Part shown: piece by piece, positions 55,105 to 63,196 of the stretch
How the letters are laid out: each line of letters starts with the position of its first letter
Position numbering within the stretch: the first letter of the stretch is position 1
NCBI GenBank assembly: GCA_014799925.1
Contig: JAAVHC010000002.1
Location: forward strand, 1 to 64,000
DNA length: 64,000 nt
From: Oscillibacter sp.
GTDB taxonomy: Bacteria; Bacillota; Clostridia; Oscillospirales; Oscillospiraceae
Direction of reading: 5' to 3'
The notes under the pieces: model-generated
What the model was told of the DNA's origin: nothing
The model's database searches: none
What the model saw: the letters and a program-made list of their open reading frames with translations, nothing else
Program-made: the position numbers and the translations under genes

Positions 55105-55719
55105 ATGCTGCCGGAACGAATTTCCATTGACAAACGACTCTCTTACTGGAAAGCCTCGGAAGAGCCCCTGTCGGCGGATATCGGCGTTCTGGAAGGAGAC
55201 CAGTACACCTGGATCTTCGACGTGGGGAACGGTCCGGAAGCGGCCGGCTGCATCCGGAGCATTCCCGGACCGAAGCGGGCGGTTTTGTCCCACTTCCATC
55301 AGGACCATATCGGCAACTGGCGGGAAGTCGAGACGCTCTATCAGGGGGCGCACACCTTCCGGTATACCGGCATGGGTGAGATCGTCCGGGGCAGTCTGAC
55401 GCTGGAGGACGGCGTACCAATCCGGCTTTTTGAAATCCCGTCCAGCCACGCGAAGGGCTGCATCGGGATGGAGGTGGACAAGAAATACGCTTTCCTGGGG
55501 GATGCCACCTACTGCACGGCGAAAAATACCCAGGGTAGGCTGGCTTATAACGCGAATCTCCTGGCCGACGAGCTGAAGGTCCTGCGGGCGCTGAAAGCGC
55601 GGTACTTCCTTCTGAGCCACAACGACCCGTTTGCGCGCCCAAGGGAGGATGTGCTGGCGGAGCTGGAGGAAATCTACGCCCGGCGGGACCCGCGGAGCCC
55701 GTATATCTTTGTTGACTAG
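55105..55719 (+). CDS. MBL-fold hydrolase in the ilv operon
   Basis: A 204-residue small metallo-beta-lactamase-fold protein. The metal motif HFHQDHIGNW near residue 73 is complete, with later His in SSHAKGC, Asp in FLGDATYC and His in LLSHNDPF. The substrate is unknown. The ATG at 55,105 is favoured because GGGGAGG lies seven bases before it; the in-frame ATG at 55,099 would be too close to the site. It is only 17 bp from ilvC, so it probably belongs to the same transcript, but no pathway role in branched-chain synthesis is known to me. Confidence 0.82.
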   Translation: MLPERISIDKRLSYWKASEEPLSADIGVLEGDQYTWIFDVGNGPEAAGCIRSIPGPKRAVLSHFHQDHIGNWREVETLYQGAHTFRYTGMGEIVRGSLTLEDGVPIRLFEIPSSHAKGCIGMEVDKKYAFLGDATYCTAKNTQGRLAYNANLLADELKVLRALKARYFLLSHNDPFARPREDVLAELEEIYARRDPRSPYIFVD

Positions 55720-56106
55720 CAGCCCTGTTTTCTATTCTGTTATCAAGGTCCGATTTGCACAGCCTTTTGTGCAGCCCGGCGTGCGATCCGGTACCTGGAT
55801 CGGGGTTCGACTTGCTTTCGTACGTGACAACGCGGAGGTTTGTCTTCCCTCAAGCTGAATCCGGAAGACAGGGAAGTTTCTCAATAAAGGGCATCCTTTT
55901 GCAAAATTTGAAGATTTTGCGGAGGCACGGCGTTTACTGCGCATATCCGGCGATGGCCAGGCAGCAGACCGAGAAGCGGCTTAGCTTCCTTTGGCTCTCG
56001 TTAGAACATGTGGGTAGACGCAGAAGTCCGGCGCATCCGGGAGAGCACTGCCAGGAGAATTAAACCCGTCAGGTCATAGCGCAAATAAACAAAACATTGG
56101 GGGATT
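55720..56106. other. Unexplained 390-bp intergenic stretch with hairpins
   Basis: No convincing gene was found. Local stems include TGCACA-GCCT-TTTGTGCA (about 55,757-55,774), GATCC-GGTACCT-GGATC (about 55,786-55,802) and TGTCTTCC/GGAAGACA (about 55,839-55,870). Codon use of the short frames on both strands looks unlike the neighbours. It could be a structured RNA, a decayed gene or part of a larger repeat unit. Confidence 0.4.
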
Positions 56107-56225
56107 CTCAAGGGGCTGCGGCCCCCGTGGGCCGCCTACGGCGGCTTAGGCTGCTAGTGCCCGCATAGCGGGCACTGCACGCTTGAGGGCGCTTTTGCTT
56201 CTTTTCCCGCAAAGGAAAAGAAGAC
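56107..56225 (+). repeat. GC-rich hairpin array, copy 3
   Basis: Outer arms CTCAAG/CTTGAG enclose GGGGC-TGC-GGCCCC, GCCGCC-TAC-GGCGGC (56,132-56,146) and GTGCCCGC-ATA-GCGGGCAC. A TTCTTTTCC/GGAAAAGAA hairpin follows. The core CCCCGTGGGCCGC...GCGGCTTAGG equals copy 1 except for the loop. It ends 40 bp before the transglutaminase-like gene. Confidence 0.65.
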
Positions 56226-56264
56226 CCCGCCTCCCCTGTGTAGAGAAAAGAAAGAAGGTTCCTT

Positions 56265-57152
56265 ATGACCGACCAGGAAAATTTACAAACCCAGAAAAAC
56301 CTCTTCGACATCTACAGCGGCATCCTGTTCAACAACCAGGAATTTACTCCCGGCGAAAAAGCGGAGATCACCTACGACTTCAGCTGCCCGGAGTACCAAA
56401 CGCTGATCGAAAGATACGGCATCGACAAAATCGCCGGGGAGGGCACGGCATTCCAGCGGGCCGAACGGCTGCTGCACTGGATGTCCCCCAGACTGACTCA
56501 CAAGGGCGACTATGACAATCATGTGCCTGTGAATGCGCTGGACCTCCTGGAGTACAGTCTGGACAACCCTGAGCAGGGCATCAACTGCGTCAACAAGGCA
56601 AAAATTCTGGCCGAGTGCTGCCTTGCTCTTGGGATCTACGCCCGGCGGGTGTATATCATGCCATACTCCCCCTATGACGGAGATAACCATGTGGTCACGG
56701 AGATTTATGACGGGGCCATGGGCAAATGGATCATGATCGACCCGACTGTGGATGGATATTTCGCAGACGAAGAAGGCCGCCCCCTGTCCGTTCTGGAGCT
56801 TCGGGACCGGTTTGCCCATCAGGAATTTGCCGCCCTGCTGACCGGGGAGGACAGCGCGGATAATCTCTCCATCCTGCCGGAGAAGCATATGGACTTACTG
56901 GCCTATTTCTGCAAGAATCTGTTCCGGATCGGCGTGGATCTCCATAACGGCTTTGGTGACGGCGACAGGGAGGCATTGTGGCTGATCCCCGCCGGCTATG
57001 AGACAAAAAAAGCGATCCTCGCCAACATCGCCTACCGTATGCGGCACTACCCGGCGGGAAAAGAGGCCCTGGAAAAGTGGCGCGGGCAAGTCGAAGCCCA
57101 GCCGGAGCCGGTCCCCCGCGCTCCCTCCCTCCTGACCGCTCCACCCCAATAA
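56265..57152 (+). CDS. Transglutaminase-like superfamily protein
   Basis: A 295-residue cytosolic protein. The Cys-His-Asp order of the transglutaminase/arylamine-type fold is visible: Cys in QGINCVNKAKILAECC near residue 108, His in GDNHVVTEIYD near 142 and Asp in WIMIDPTVDGYF near 160. There is no signal peptide. Such proteins may act as proteases or isopeptide-forming enzymes; the substrate is unknown. AAGAAGG precedes the ATG. It lies 18 bp before ilvD, so the two are probably co-transcribed. Confidence 0.78.
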   Translation: MTDQENLQTQKNLFDIYSGILFNNQEFTPGEKAEITYDFSCPEYQTLIERYGIDKIAGEGTAFQRAERLLHWMSPRLTHKGDYDNHVPVNALDLLEYSLDNPEQGINCVNKAKILAECCLALGIYARRVYIMPYSPYDGDNHVVTEIYDGAMGKWIMIDPTVDGYFADEEGRPLSVLELRDRFAHQEFAALLTGEDSADNLSILPEKHMDLLAYFCKNLFRIGVDLHNGFGDGDREALWLIPAGYETKKAILANIAYRMRHYPAGKEALEKWRGQVEAQPEPVPRAPSLLTAPPQ

Positions 57153-57170
57153 ACGAAAGAAGGTTCCCCA

Positions 57171-58826
57171 ATGAATAGTGATTCCCTGAAGCTCGGTCCC
57201 CAGAACGCCCCCCACCGGGCCCTCTATCACGCCCTGGGGCTGACCGAGGAAGAAATCAAAAGGCCCCTGGTGGGCGTCGTCAGCTCCTACAACGAGATCG
57301 TCCCCGGCCATATGAACATCGACAAGATCGTGGACGCGGTGAAGCTGGGTGTTGCCATGGCGGGGGGCACCCCCATCGTCTTCCCCGCCATCGCCGTCTG
57401 CGACGGCATCGCCATGGGCCACCAGGGCATGAAGTACTCCCTGGTCACCCGCGACCTCATCGCCGACTCCACCGAGGCCATGGCCCTGGCCCACGGCTTC
57501 GACGCGCTGGTGATGGTCCCCAACTGCGACAAGAACGTGCCGGGACTGCTGATGGCGGCGGCCCGGCTGAATATCCCCGCCATTTTCGTCAGCGGCGGCC
57601 CCATGCTGGCGGGCCATATCGACGGCGGCAAGGCCAGCTTCTCCACCATCTCCGAGGCGGTGGGCCAGTACAACGCCGGGAAAATCACGGAGGAGAAGCT
57701 GCGGGAATACGAGCGCAAAACCTGCCCCACCTGCGGCTCCTGCTCCGGGATGTACACCGCAAACTCCATGAACTGCCTCACCGAGGCCCTGGGCATGGGC
57801 CTGAAGGGCAACGGCACCATCCCCGCCGTGTACGCCGGCCGCATCGAGCTGGCCAAGCGCGCGGGCATGGCGGTCATGAAGCTCATTGAGAAAGACATCC
57901 GGCCCCGGGACATCATGACCGAGGCCGCCTTCCGCAACGCCCTGACGGTGGACATGGCCCTGGGCTGCTCCACCAACAGCATGCTCCACCTGCCCGCCAT
58001 CGCCCATGAGTGCGGCATCGAGATCAACCTGGACATCGCCAACGCCATCAGTGAAAAGACCCCCAACCTCTGCCACCTGGCCCCCGCCGGGCGGACCTAT
58101 ATGGAGGAGCTGGACGAGGCCGGCGGCGTGTACGCCGTCATGGGCGAGCTGTCCAAAAAGGACCTGCTGAACCTGGAGTGCCTCACCGTTACCGGAAAGA
58201 CGGTGGGGGAGAATATCGCGGAGTGCGTCAATCAGAACCCCGAGGTCATCCGGCCCGTTGAGAACCCCTACAGCGAGACCGGCGGCATCGCGGTGCTGCG
58301 GGGCAGCCTGGCCCCGGAGGGCAGCGTGGTGAAGCGGTCCGCCGTAGCACCCGAGATGCTCTTCCATGAAGGGCCCGCCCGGGTGTTCGAGTGCGAGGAG
58401 GACGCCCAGGCGGCCATCAACGCCGGACAGATCCGCCCGGGCGACGTGGTGGTCATCCGCTACGAAGGCCCCAGGGGCGGCCCCGGCATGCGGGAGATGC
58501 TCAATCCCACCTCCGCCATCATGGGCATGGGACTGGGCTCCAGCGTGGCCCTCATCACCGACGGGCGGTTCAGCGGAGCCACCCGCGGGGCCTGCGTGGG
58601 CCACGTGTCCCCGGAGGCCGCCAGCGGCGGCCCCATCGGCGTGGTCCGGGAGGGCGACCGCATCCGAATCGACATCCCCGGAAACCGGCTGGAGCTGCTG
58701 ATCGGCGAGGAGGAGCTGGCCGCGCGGATGAGGGACTTCGTGCCGAAAAAGAAAGAGCTGTCGGGCTATCTGAAGCGCTACGCCGAGCTGGTATCCAGCG
58801 GCGCGTCGGGAGCGGTGCTGAACTGA
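57171..58826 (+). CDS. ilvD: Dihydroxy-acid dehydratase
   Basis: This 551-residue iron-sulfur enzyme makes the 2-keto acids that precede valine and isoleucine. Cluster cysteines lie in [10 protein letters not shown] near residue 119 and [19 protein letters not shown] near 184; the C-terminal [19 protein letters not shown] is conserved. It completes the pathway begun by ilvB, ilvN and ilvC, but it is separated from them by about 2 kb containing a metallo-hydrolase, repeats and the transglutaminase-like gene. AAGAAGG precedes the ATG. Confidence 0.98.
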   Translation: MNSDSLKLGPQNAPHRALYHALGLTEEEIKRPLVGVVSSYNEIVPGHMNIDKIVDAVKLGVAMAGGTPIVFPAIAVCDGIAMGHQGMKYSLVTRDLIADSTEAMALAHGFDALVMVPNCDKNVPGLLMAAARLNIPAIFVSGGPMLAGHIDGGKASFSTISEAVGQYNAGKITEEKLREYERKTCPTCGSCSGMYTANSMNCLTEALGMGLKGNGTIPAVYAGRIELAKRAGMAVMKLIEKDIRPRDIMTEAAFRNALTVDMALGCSTNSMLHLPAIAHECGIEINLDIANAISEKTPNLCHLAPAGRTYMEELDEAGGVYAVMGELSKKDLLNLECLTVTGKTVGENIAECVNQNPEVIRPVENPYSETGGIAVLRGSLAPEGSVVKRSAVAPEMLFHEGPARVFECEEDAQAAINAGQIRPGDVVVIRYEGPRGGPGMREMLNPTSAIMGMGLGSSVALITDGRFSGATRGACVGHVSPEAASGGPIGVVREGDRIRIDIPGNRLELLIGEEELAARMRDFVPKKKELSGYLKRYAELVSSGASGAVLN

Positions 58827-58827
58827 T

Positions 58828-60018
58828 ATGGAGCTGAGTGAACTGCGTATCCGCCTGCGGGCCCTGGCCGTGTTCCGGCAGCTGCTGTCCGACCCGGTGC
58901 TGGAGTCGGTCTGCGCCTGCCTGGACTGCCTGGAAAACGCCCGGTCCCAGGACCTGATCTCCGGCTACGCGGAGCTGGTATCCCGCCTTTACCAGACGGA
59001 AGAAGGGGATCTGGGCCGCCATATCCTGCGCATGACGGAGGAGAGCGACAACGTATATATCCGCGCCGTCGGCCGGGGCGAAACGCCGCCGGATTATATG
59101 GCCAGGTGCGTGGAGCGGGAACTGGAGACCCTCCAGGCGGCGGCGTCCCTGACGCCGGACCGTCTGCGGGCCGGAACGGGTTGCGCGGACTTCCTGCCGG
59201 AGTTCGGCCATACGCCCGTCGATGTGGCGCAGGCGTACCAACGCCGCGCGTCGGACGTGGGCCGGTACGGCTGGGGCATCTACGCCCGGCATCATATGTT
59301 TTATCTGGACGAAGAGGGCGGCATCGTCCCGGTGCGCCATCCGGACAGCGTCCGGCTGGGCGAACTGGTGGATTACCAGCGGGAGAAGCAGCTGATCCTC
59401 CGCAACACCCGCGCCCTCCTGGAGGGCCGGCCGGCGGCCAACGTGCTCCTCACCGGCGACGCGGGGACGGGGAAGTCCTCCACCATCAAGGCGGTGGTCA
59501 ACGAGCTGTACCCGGAGGGGCTGCGTATCATCGAGGTGCGCAAGGAACAGCTGCGGGAGCTGCCCGCCGTCCTGGACGAGCTCAGCGAGAATCCCCTGAA
59601 ATTCATCCTGTTCATTGACGATCTGTCCTTCCAGAAGGGGGACGACAATTACAGCGCGCTGAAGGCGGCGCTGGAGGGGTCCGTCTCCGCCAGGAGCCGG
59701 AACGTGGCGATTTACGCCACCAGCAACCGGCGGCATCTGGTGAAGGAGACCTTCTCCGACCGGGAGGGCGACGACGTCCACCGCAGCGACACCATGCAGG
59801 AGGCCCTGTCCCTCTCAGAGCGGTTCGGCCTTCACATCACCTTCCAGAAGCCGGACAAGGCGGCCTATCTGAACATCGTCCGCCATCTGGCGGAGGAGCG
59901 GGGCGCGGTCTGCCCGGAGCTGGACATGCTGGCGGAGCGATTTGCCCTGGGCCGGGGCGGACGCTCCCCCAGAGCCGCGCGGCAGTTTGTGGACAGCCTG
60001 CCGGCGGGAGAAAAATGA
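58828..60018 (+). CDS. DUF815 family AAA-type ATP-binding protein
   Basis: A 396-residue protein. The C-terminal two thirds form an AAA-like ATPase: Walker A LTGDAGTGKSSTIKA near residue 210, Walker B FILFIDDLSF near 257, and sensor-like IYATSNRRHLVKE near 292. The N-terminal 170 residues are helical and family-specific. Function is unknown. It starts one base after the ilvD stop, an operon position without an evident metabolic reason. The RGGRSPRAARQF motif near the C-terminus is typical of the family. Confidence 0.88.
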   Translation: MELSELRIRLRALAVFRQLLSDPVLESVCACLDCLENARSQDLISGYAELVSRLYQTEEGDLGRHILRMTEESDNVYIRAVGRGETPPDYMARCVERELETLQAAASLTPDRLRAGTGCADFLPEFGHTPVDVAQAYQRRASDVGRYGWGIYARHHMFYLDEEGGIVPVRHPDSVRLGELVDYQREKQLILRNTRALLEGRPAANVLLTGDAGTGKSSTIKAVVNELYPEGLRIIEVRKEQLRELPAVLDELSENPLKFILFIDDLSFQKGDDNYSALKAALEGSVSARSRNVAIYATSNRRHLVKETFSDREGDDVHRSDTMQEALSLSERFGLHITFQKPDKAAYLNIVRHLAEERGAVCPELDMLAERFALGRGGRSPRAARQFVDSLPAGEK

Positions 60019-60131
60019 GGCGAAGCCTGCCGTAAGGGGTGATCCGGATCTGGTAAGCGATATGACCGCCGGCAGTCCGGTCCGGCTGCTTATCCGAACC
60101 GTTCCCCGTCAAGAGGACAGAGAAAAAATAA

Positions 60132-60155
60132 CGGCGCGGCATATCCGCCGCGCCG
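60132..60155 (+). terminator. First hairpin after the DUF815 gene
   Basis: GGCGCGGC (60,133-60,140) pairs with GCCGCGCC (60,147-60,154). It has no T-tract and sits immediately before a stronger terminator. Confidence 0.4.
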
Positions 60156-60160
60156 CGGCA

Positions 60161-60212
60161 ACCGGGGATTCGGGCAGTCCGCCGCGCGGGCAGCCCGAAT
60201 CCCCGGTTTTTA
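60161..60212 (+). terminator. Terminator of the ilvD-DUF815 operon
   Basis: ACCGGGGATTCGGGC (60,161-60,175) is perfectly complementary to 60,193-60,207 and is followed by TTTTTATAG. Confidence 0.88.
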
Positions 60213-60228
60213 TAGCCGCAGACTGCGC

Positions 60229-60270
60229 TTTTTCAAGTGCGTTGACCATATAGCCGACGCGGTTGAGAAA
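60229..60270. repeat. Two dispersed motifs, abutted head to head
   Basis: CAAGTGCGTTGACCATA (plus strand, 60,229-60,250) and TATAGCCGACGCGGTTGAGA (minus strand, 60,249-60,270) share a central TATA and form an imperfect 42-bp palindrome. They are degenerate copies of the motif at 207-228. Confidence 0.55.
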
Positions 60271-60347
60271 GGGAGCGCCGCAAAAAAATGACACCCTGAT
60301 AAAATCCGTACCGCTGTATTCTCCCGCCGCTTCCTGTACAATCAGTT

Positions 60348-60507
60348 TATAGTCGAAGCAGCTGAAAAAGAGTAAAGTTCGACGGGAAAAATGAGGCGCG
60401 GCTTCGTTGTCGTCCTTGACGGGCGTCAGCCCGCCTGCGTCCTCCGTCTTGCTGCACCCCATTTTTCCCTGCCTCCTTTTTACCCTTTCTCAAGTGCGTC
60501 GACTATA
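60348..60507. repeat. 160-bp segment bounded by inverted copies of the dispersed motif
   Basis: The left end TATAGTCGAAGCAGCTGAAA (60,348) and the right end CTCAAGTGCGTCGACTATA (to 60,507) are inverted relative to each other, like terminal repeats of a miniature element. The interior is non-coding. The right end lies 26 bp before the first GH94 gene, where a promoter would be expected. Confidence 0.5.
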
Positions 60508-60532
60508 TCAAATCAGGAAGGGCGGCGGTAAC

Positions 60533-63196
60533 GTGCAGCAGCTGCAATATTTGAATGACCAGGGCGATTTTGTCCTGCGGGATGCTCAGGATCACTGCGG
60601 CATCTATTTCCCGTTGACCAACGAGGGCGGTATGATGTCCAGTGTGACCCCTCTTCTGGCCGGGGACTGTAAAACGGGGCAGAATACCTTCCTCCTGGCT
60701 CCGGTCAGCGCGGAGACGCTCCATGAGAGCCGGGCCAGCCGGAATTTCTGGATACAGATCAATGGCGGCGAACCCTGGTCCGCCACGGGACAGAGCGCGC
60801 CCCAGCAGGCGCTGCGCTTCTCGGACCAGGCGGACGAGGCGGTCCTCACGGGCGGGCTGCTGTGGCAGAACGTCCGCCGGGAGCACAGGGCGTCCGGCCT
60901 GCGGGCCGACATCCTCAGCTTTGTTCCGGCGGGCGGGGAAAAGGTGGAGATCATGCAGGTGACGCTGACAAACGGCGGCGCGGCCCCGTTGGAGGCGGCT
61001 CCTACGGCGGCCATCCCGCTATATGCCCGCTCCGCGGACAACATCCGGGACCACCGCCATGTCACCAGCCTGCTTCACCGGGTGGAACTGCGCCGCCACG
61101 GCCTGGACGTGACGCCCACTCTGACTTTTGACGAGCGGGGCCACCAGCCGGGACGGGTGACGTACCGGGTATGGGGCGGCGATGAGACCGGCGCGCCGCC
61201 AACGGGCTTTATCCCCCTGGTCCAGGATTTTGTGGGCCGGGGGAGCTACGACTGGCCGGAGGCGGTGGCGCGCCCCTGCCCCGCGAAGAGACTCCACACG
61301 GGTGAAAACGCCGAGGGCGGCGAAGTTGTTGCGGCGCTGTTTTTCCCGACGGTAACGCTTCTGCCGGGAGAGCGGAGACGGTATCAGATTATCCTCGCCA
61401 TAGACGACAGTCCTGCCCCTTATCTGACGCCGGACGCTGTGGAAGCCGCGCTGGAGGCGACAAAGCGCTGGTGGCAGGCCAGGGCGGCGCAAACGGTTCA
61501 CACCGGCGATCCGCGCTTCGACGCATGGATGCGCTGGGTCGCGGCGCAGCCTGTTCTGCGCCGGATCCTTGGATGCAGCTTTCTGCCTCACCATGATTAT
61601 GGCCGGGGCGGCCGGGGCTGGCGGGACCTGTGGCAGGACAGTCTCGCGCTGCTGCTCTCCCGGCCCGCCGGGGTGCGCGGAGACCTGCTGGCATACTTTG
61701 CCGGAGTGCGCACCGACGGCACCAACGCCACCATCATTGGCTCCGCTCCCGGGGAGTTCAAGGCGGACAGGAACAACATCCCACGCGTCTGGATGGACCA
61801 CGGCTTCTGGCCTCTGCTCACCACCGCGCTCTATCTGGACGAGACCGGGGACGCGGACTTCCTCCTGGAGAAGCAGTCCTATTTTGCCGACGGCCTTCCC
61901 TGGCGGGGGGAGTGGAAGCGGGAAACGCGGCCTGGCAGCATCCGTACCGGTACTGTTCTGGAGCACATTCTCGTCCAGATGGTCACGGCATTTTTCGATA
62001 TCGGGGAGCACGGCCATATGCGCCTGCGGGGCGCGGACTGGAACGACGGTCTGGATATGGCGAAGGAACGGGGAGAGAGCGTAGCGTTCACCGCCGCCTA
62101 CGCGTATGGCTTTGAACTGCTGGCCGGAATGGTCCGGCGTCTCGCGGAGAAAGGACGCGAGTCATTCGCGCTCAGCGTGCCGCTGACGGTGCTTCTGGAC
62201 TTCCCGGCGGAGGACTGGGGCATTCCGGAGAAAACGCGGCGGGGGCTGCTGGATTACTGCGCAAGCGCGGACCGGGCCTGGGAGAACGGGTCCCGTACCG
62301 CTGATGAGCTTGCCGGAAAGCTCCAGGCGATGGCCGGATGGATACGGAGCCACATCGCCCGGACGGAGTGGGTGGGCGATGGGGCGGACCTCCACTGGTT
62401 CAACAGCTACTACGACAACTCCGGGCGCCAGGTGGAGGGCCTGCGGGGAGAAACGGTTCGCATGATGCTCACCGGGCAGGTGTTCTGCATCCTTTCCGGC
62501 GCGGCCTCTGAGAAGCAGGTGCAGGAGATCGTCCGCGCGGCGGACTGGTATCTGTGCCATCCCGCCAGAGGCGGGTACTGCCTGAACACGGATTTCGGCG
62601 AGGTCAAGCTGGACATGGGCCGGATGTTCGGATTTGCCTACGGCAATAAGGAAAACGGCGCGGTATTCAGCCATATGGCGGTGATGTACGCCTACGCGCT
62701 CTATGTCCGGGGCCATGCGGCGGAGGGCTGGCGGGTCCTGGAGCACCTGTTCCGGCAAAGCGGTGATTTTACCCGCGGCAAAATCCTTCCCGGCATCCCG
62801 GAATATTTTGACCTCCGGGGCCGGGGGATGTACCCCTATCTCACGGGCGCGGCCAGCTGGATGCTGCTGACCTTACAGACGCAGGCGTTCGGCGTCCGGG
62901 GCCGCGGCGGAGATCTGGTGCTGGAGCCCAGGCTGACCGCGGAACAATTCGACGGCGAAGGAATCGCGGAGATTTGCTGCACCGCCGCGGGGAGAAAGCT
63001 GCGTGTGCGTTATCAGAATCCGAAGAAGCTGGACTGGGGCGCGTATCAGGTGGGCGCGGTGGCCGCCGGAGACAGATGGTGGCCTGCGGAGGCGGCCTGC
63101 GCCGTACTGCGGCGGGAAGACCTGCCGGAAGCGGACGATGTATTGGAGCTTACGGTGACGCTGTCGCCGCGCGAAGGAGGAGAAAAGAATGTTTGA
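60533..63196 (+). CDS. GH94-like (cellobiose phosphorylase-type) protein
   Basis: An 887-residue cytosolic enzyme of the GH94/GH36-type family (COG3459). An N-terminal beta-sandwich covers about 1-270. The (alpha/alpha)6 barrel holds the candidate catalytic Asp in LRGADWNDGLDMA near residue 505, plus HHDYGRGGRGWRDLWQD near 347. The C-terminal jelly-roll end has LVLEPRL. Such enzymes cleave beta-glucosides with phosphate to give glucose 1-phosphate; the exact linkage is not predictable. The GTG at 60,533 follows AGGAAGGG and matches the expected N-terminus; an upstream extension would be non-homologous. It overlaps the next phosphorylase-type gene by 8 bases. Confidence 0.8.
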   Translation: MQQLQYLNDQGDFVLRDAQDHCGIYFPLTNEGGMMSSVTPLLAGDCKTGQNTFLLAPVSAETLHESRASRNFWIQINGGEPWSATGQSAPQQALRFSDQADEAVLTGGLLWQNVRREHRASGLRADILSFVPAGGEKVEIMQVTLTNGGAAPLEAAPTAAIPLYARSADNIRDHRHVTSLLHRVELRRHGLDVTPTLTFDERGHQPGRVTYRVWGGDETGAPPTGFIPLVQDFVGRGSYDWPEAVARPCPAKRLHTGENAEGGEVVAALFFPTVTLLPGERRRYQIILAIDDSPAPYLTPDAVEAALEATKRWWQARAAQTVHTGDPRFDAWMRWVAAQPVLRRILGCSFLPHHDYGRGGRGWRDLWQDSLALLLSRPAGVRGDLLAYFAGVRTDGTNATIIGSAPGEFKADRNNIPRVWMDHGFWPLLTTALYLDETGDADFLLEKQSYFADGLPWRGEWKRETRPGSIRTGTVLEHILVQMVTAFFDIGEHGHMRLRGADWNDGLDMAKERGESVAFTAAYAYGFELLAGMVRRLAEKGRESFALSVPLTVLLDFPAEDWGIPEKTRRGLLDYCASADRAWENGSRTADELAGKLQAMAGWIRSHIARTEWVGDGADLHWFNSYYDNSGRQVEGLRGETVRMMLTGQVFCILSGAASEKQVQEIVRAADWYLCHPARGGYCLNTDFGEVKLDMGRMFGFAYGNKENGAVFSHMAVMYAYALYVRGHAAEGWRVLEHLFRQSGDFTRGKILPGIPEYFDLRGRGMYPYLTGAASWMLLTLQTQAFGVRGRGGDLVLEPRLTAEQFDGEGIAEICCTAAGRKLRVRYQNPKKLDWGAYQVGAVAAGDRWWPAEAACAVLRREDLPEADDVLELTVTLSPREGGEKNV

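Noticed and set aside
55732..55944. A 70-codon minus-strand frame in the gap after the metallo-hydrolase
   Set aside because: It is rich in Arg, Thr and Ser, has no ribosome site or family, and overlaps local stem-loops. It was kept only as part of an unexplained intergenic region.
60109..60462. A 117-codon minus-strand frame between the DUF815 and GH94 genes
   Set aside because: It runs through a strong terminator and several copies of the dispersed motif, has no ribosome site and no recognisable domain, and is better explained as repeat sequence.
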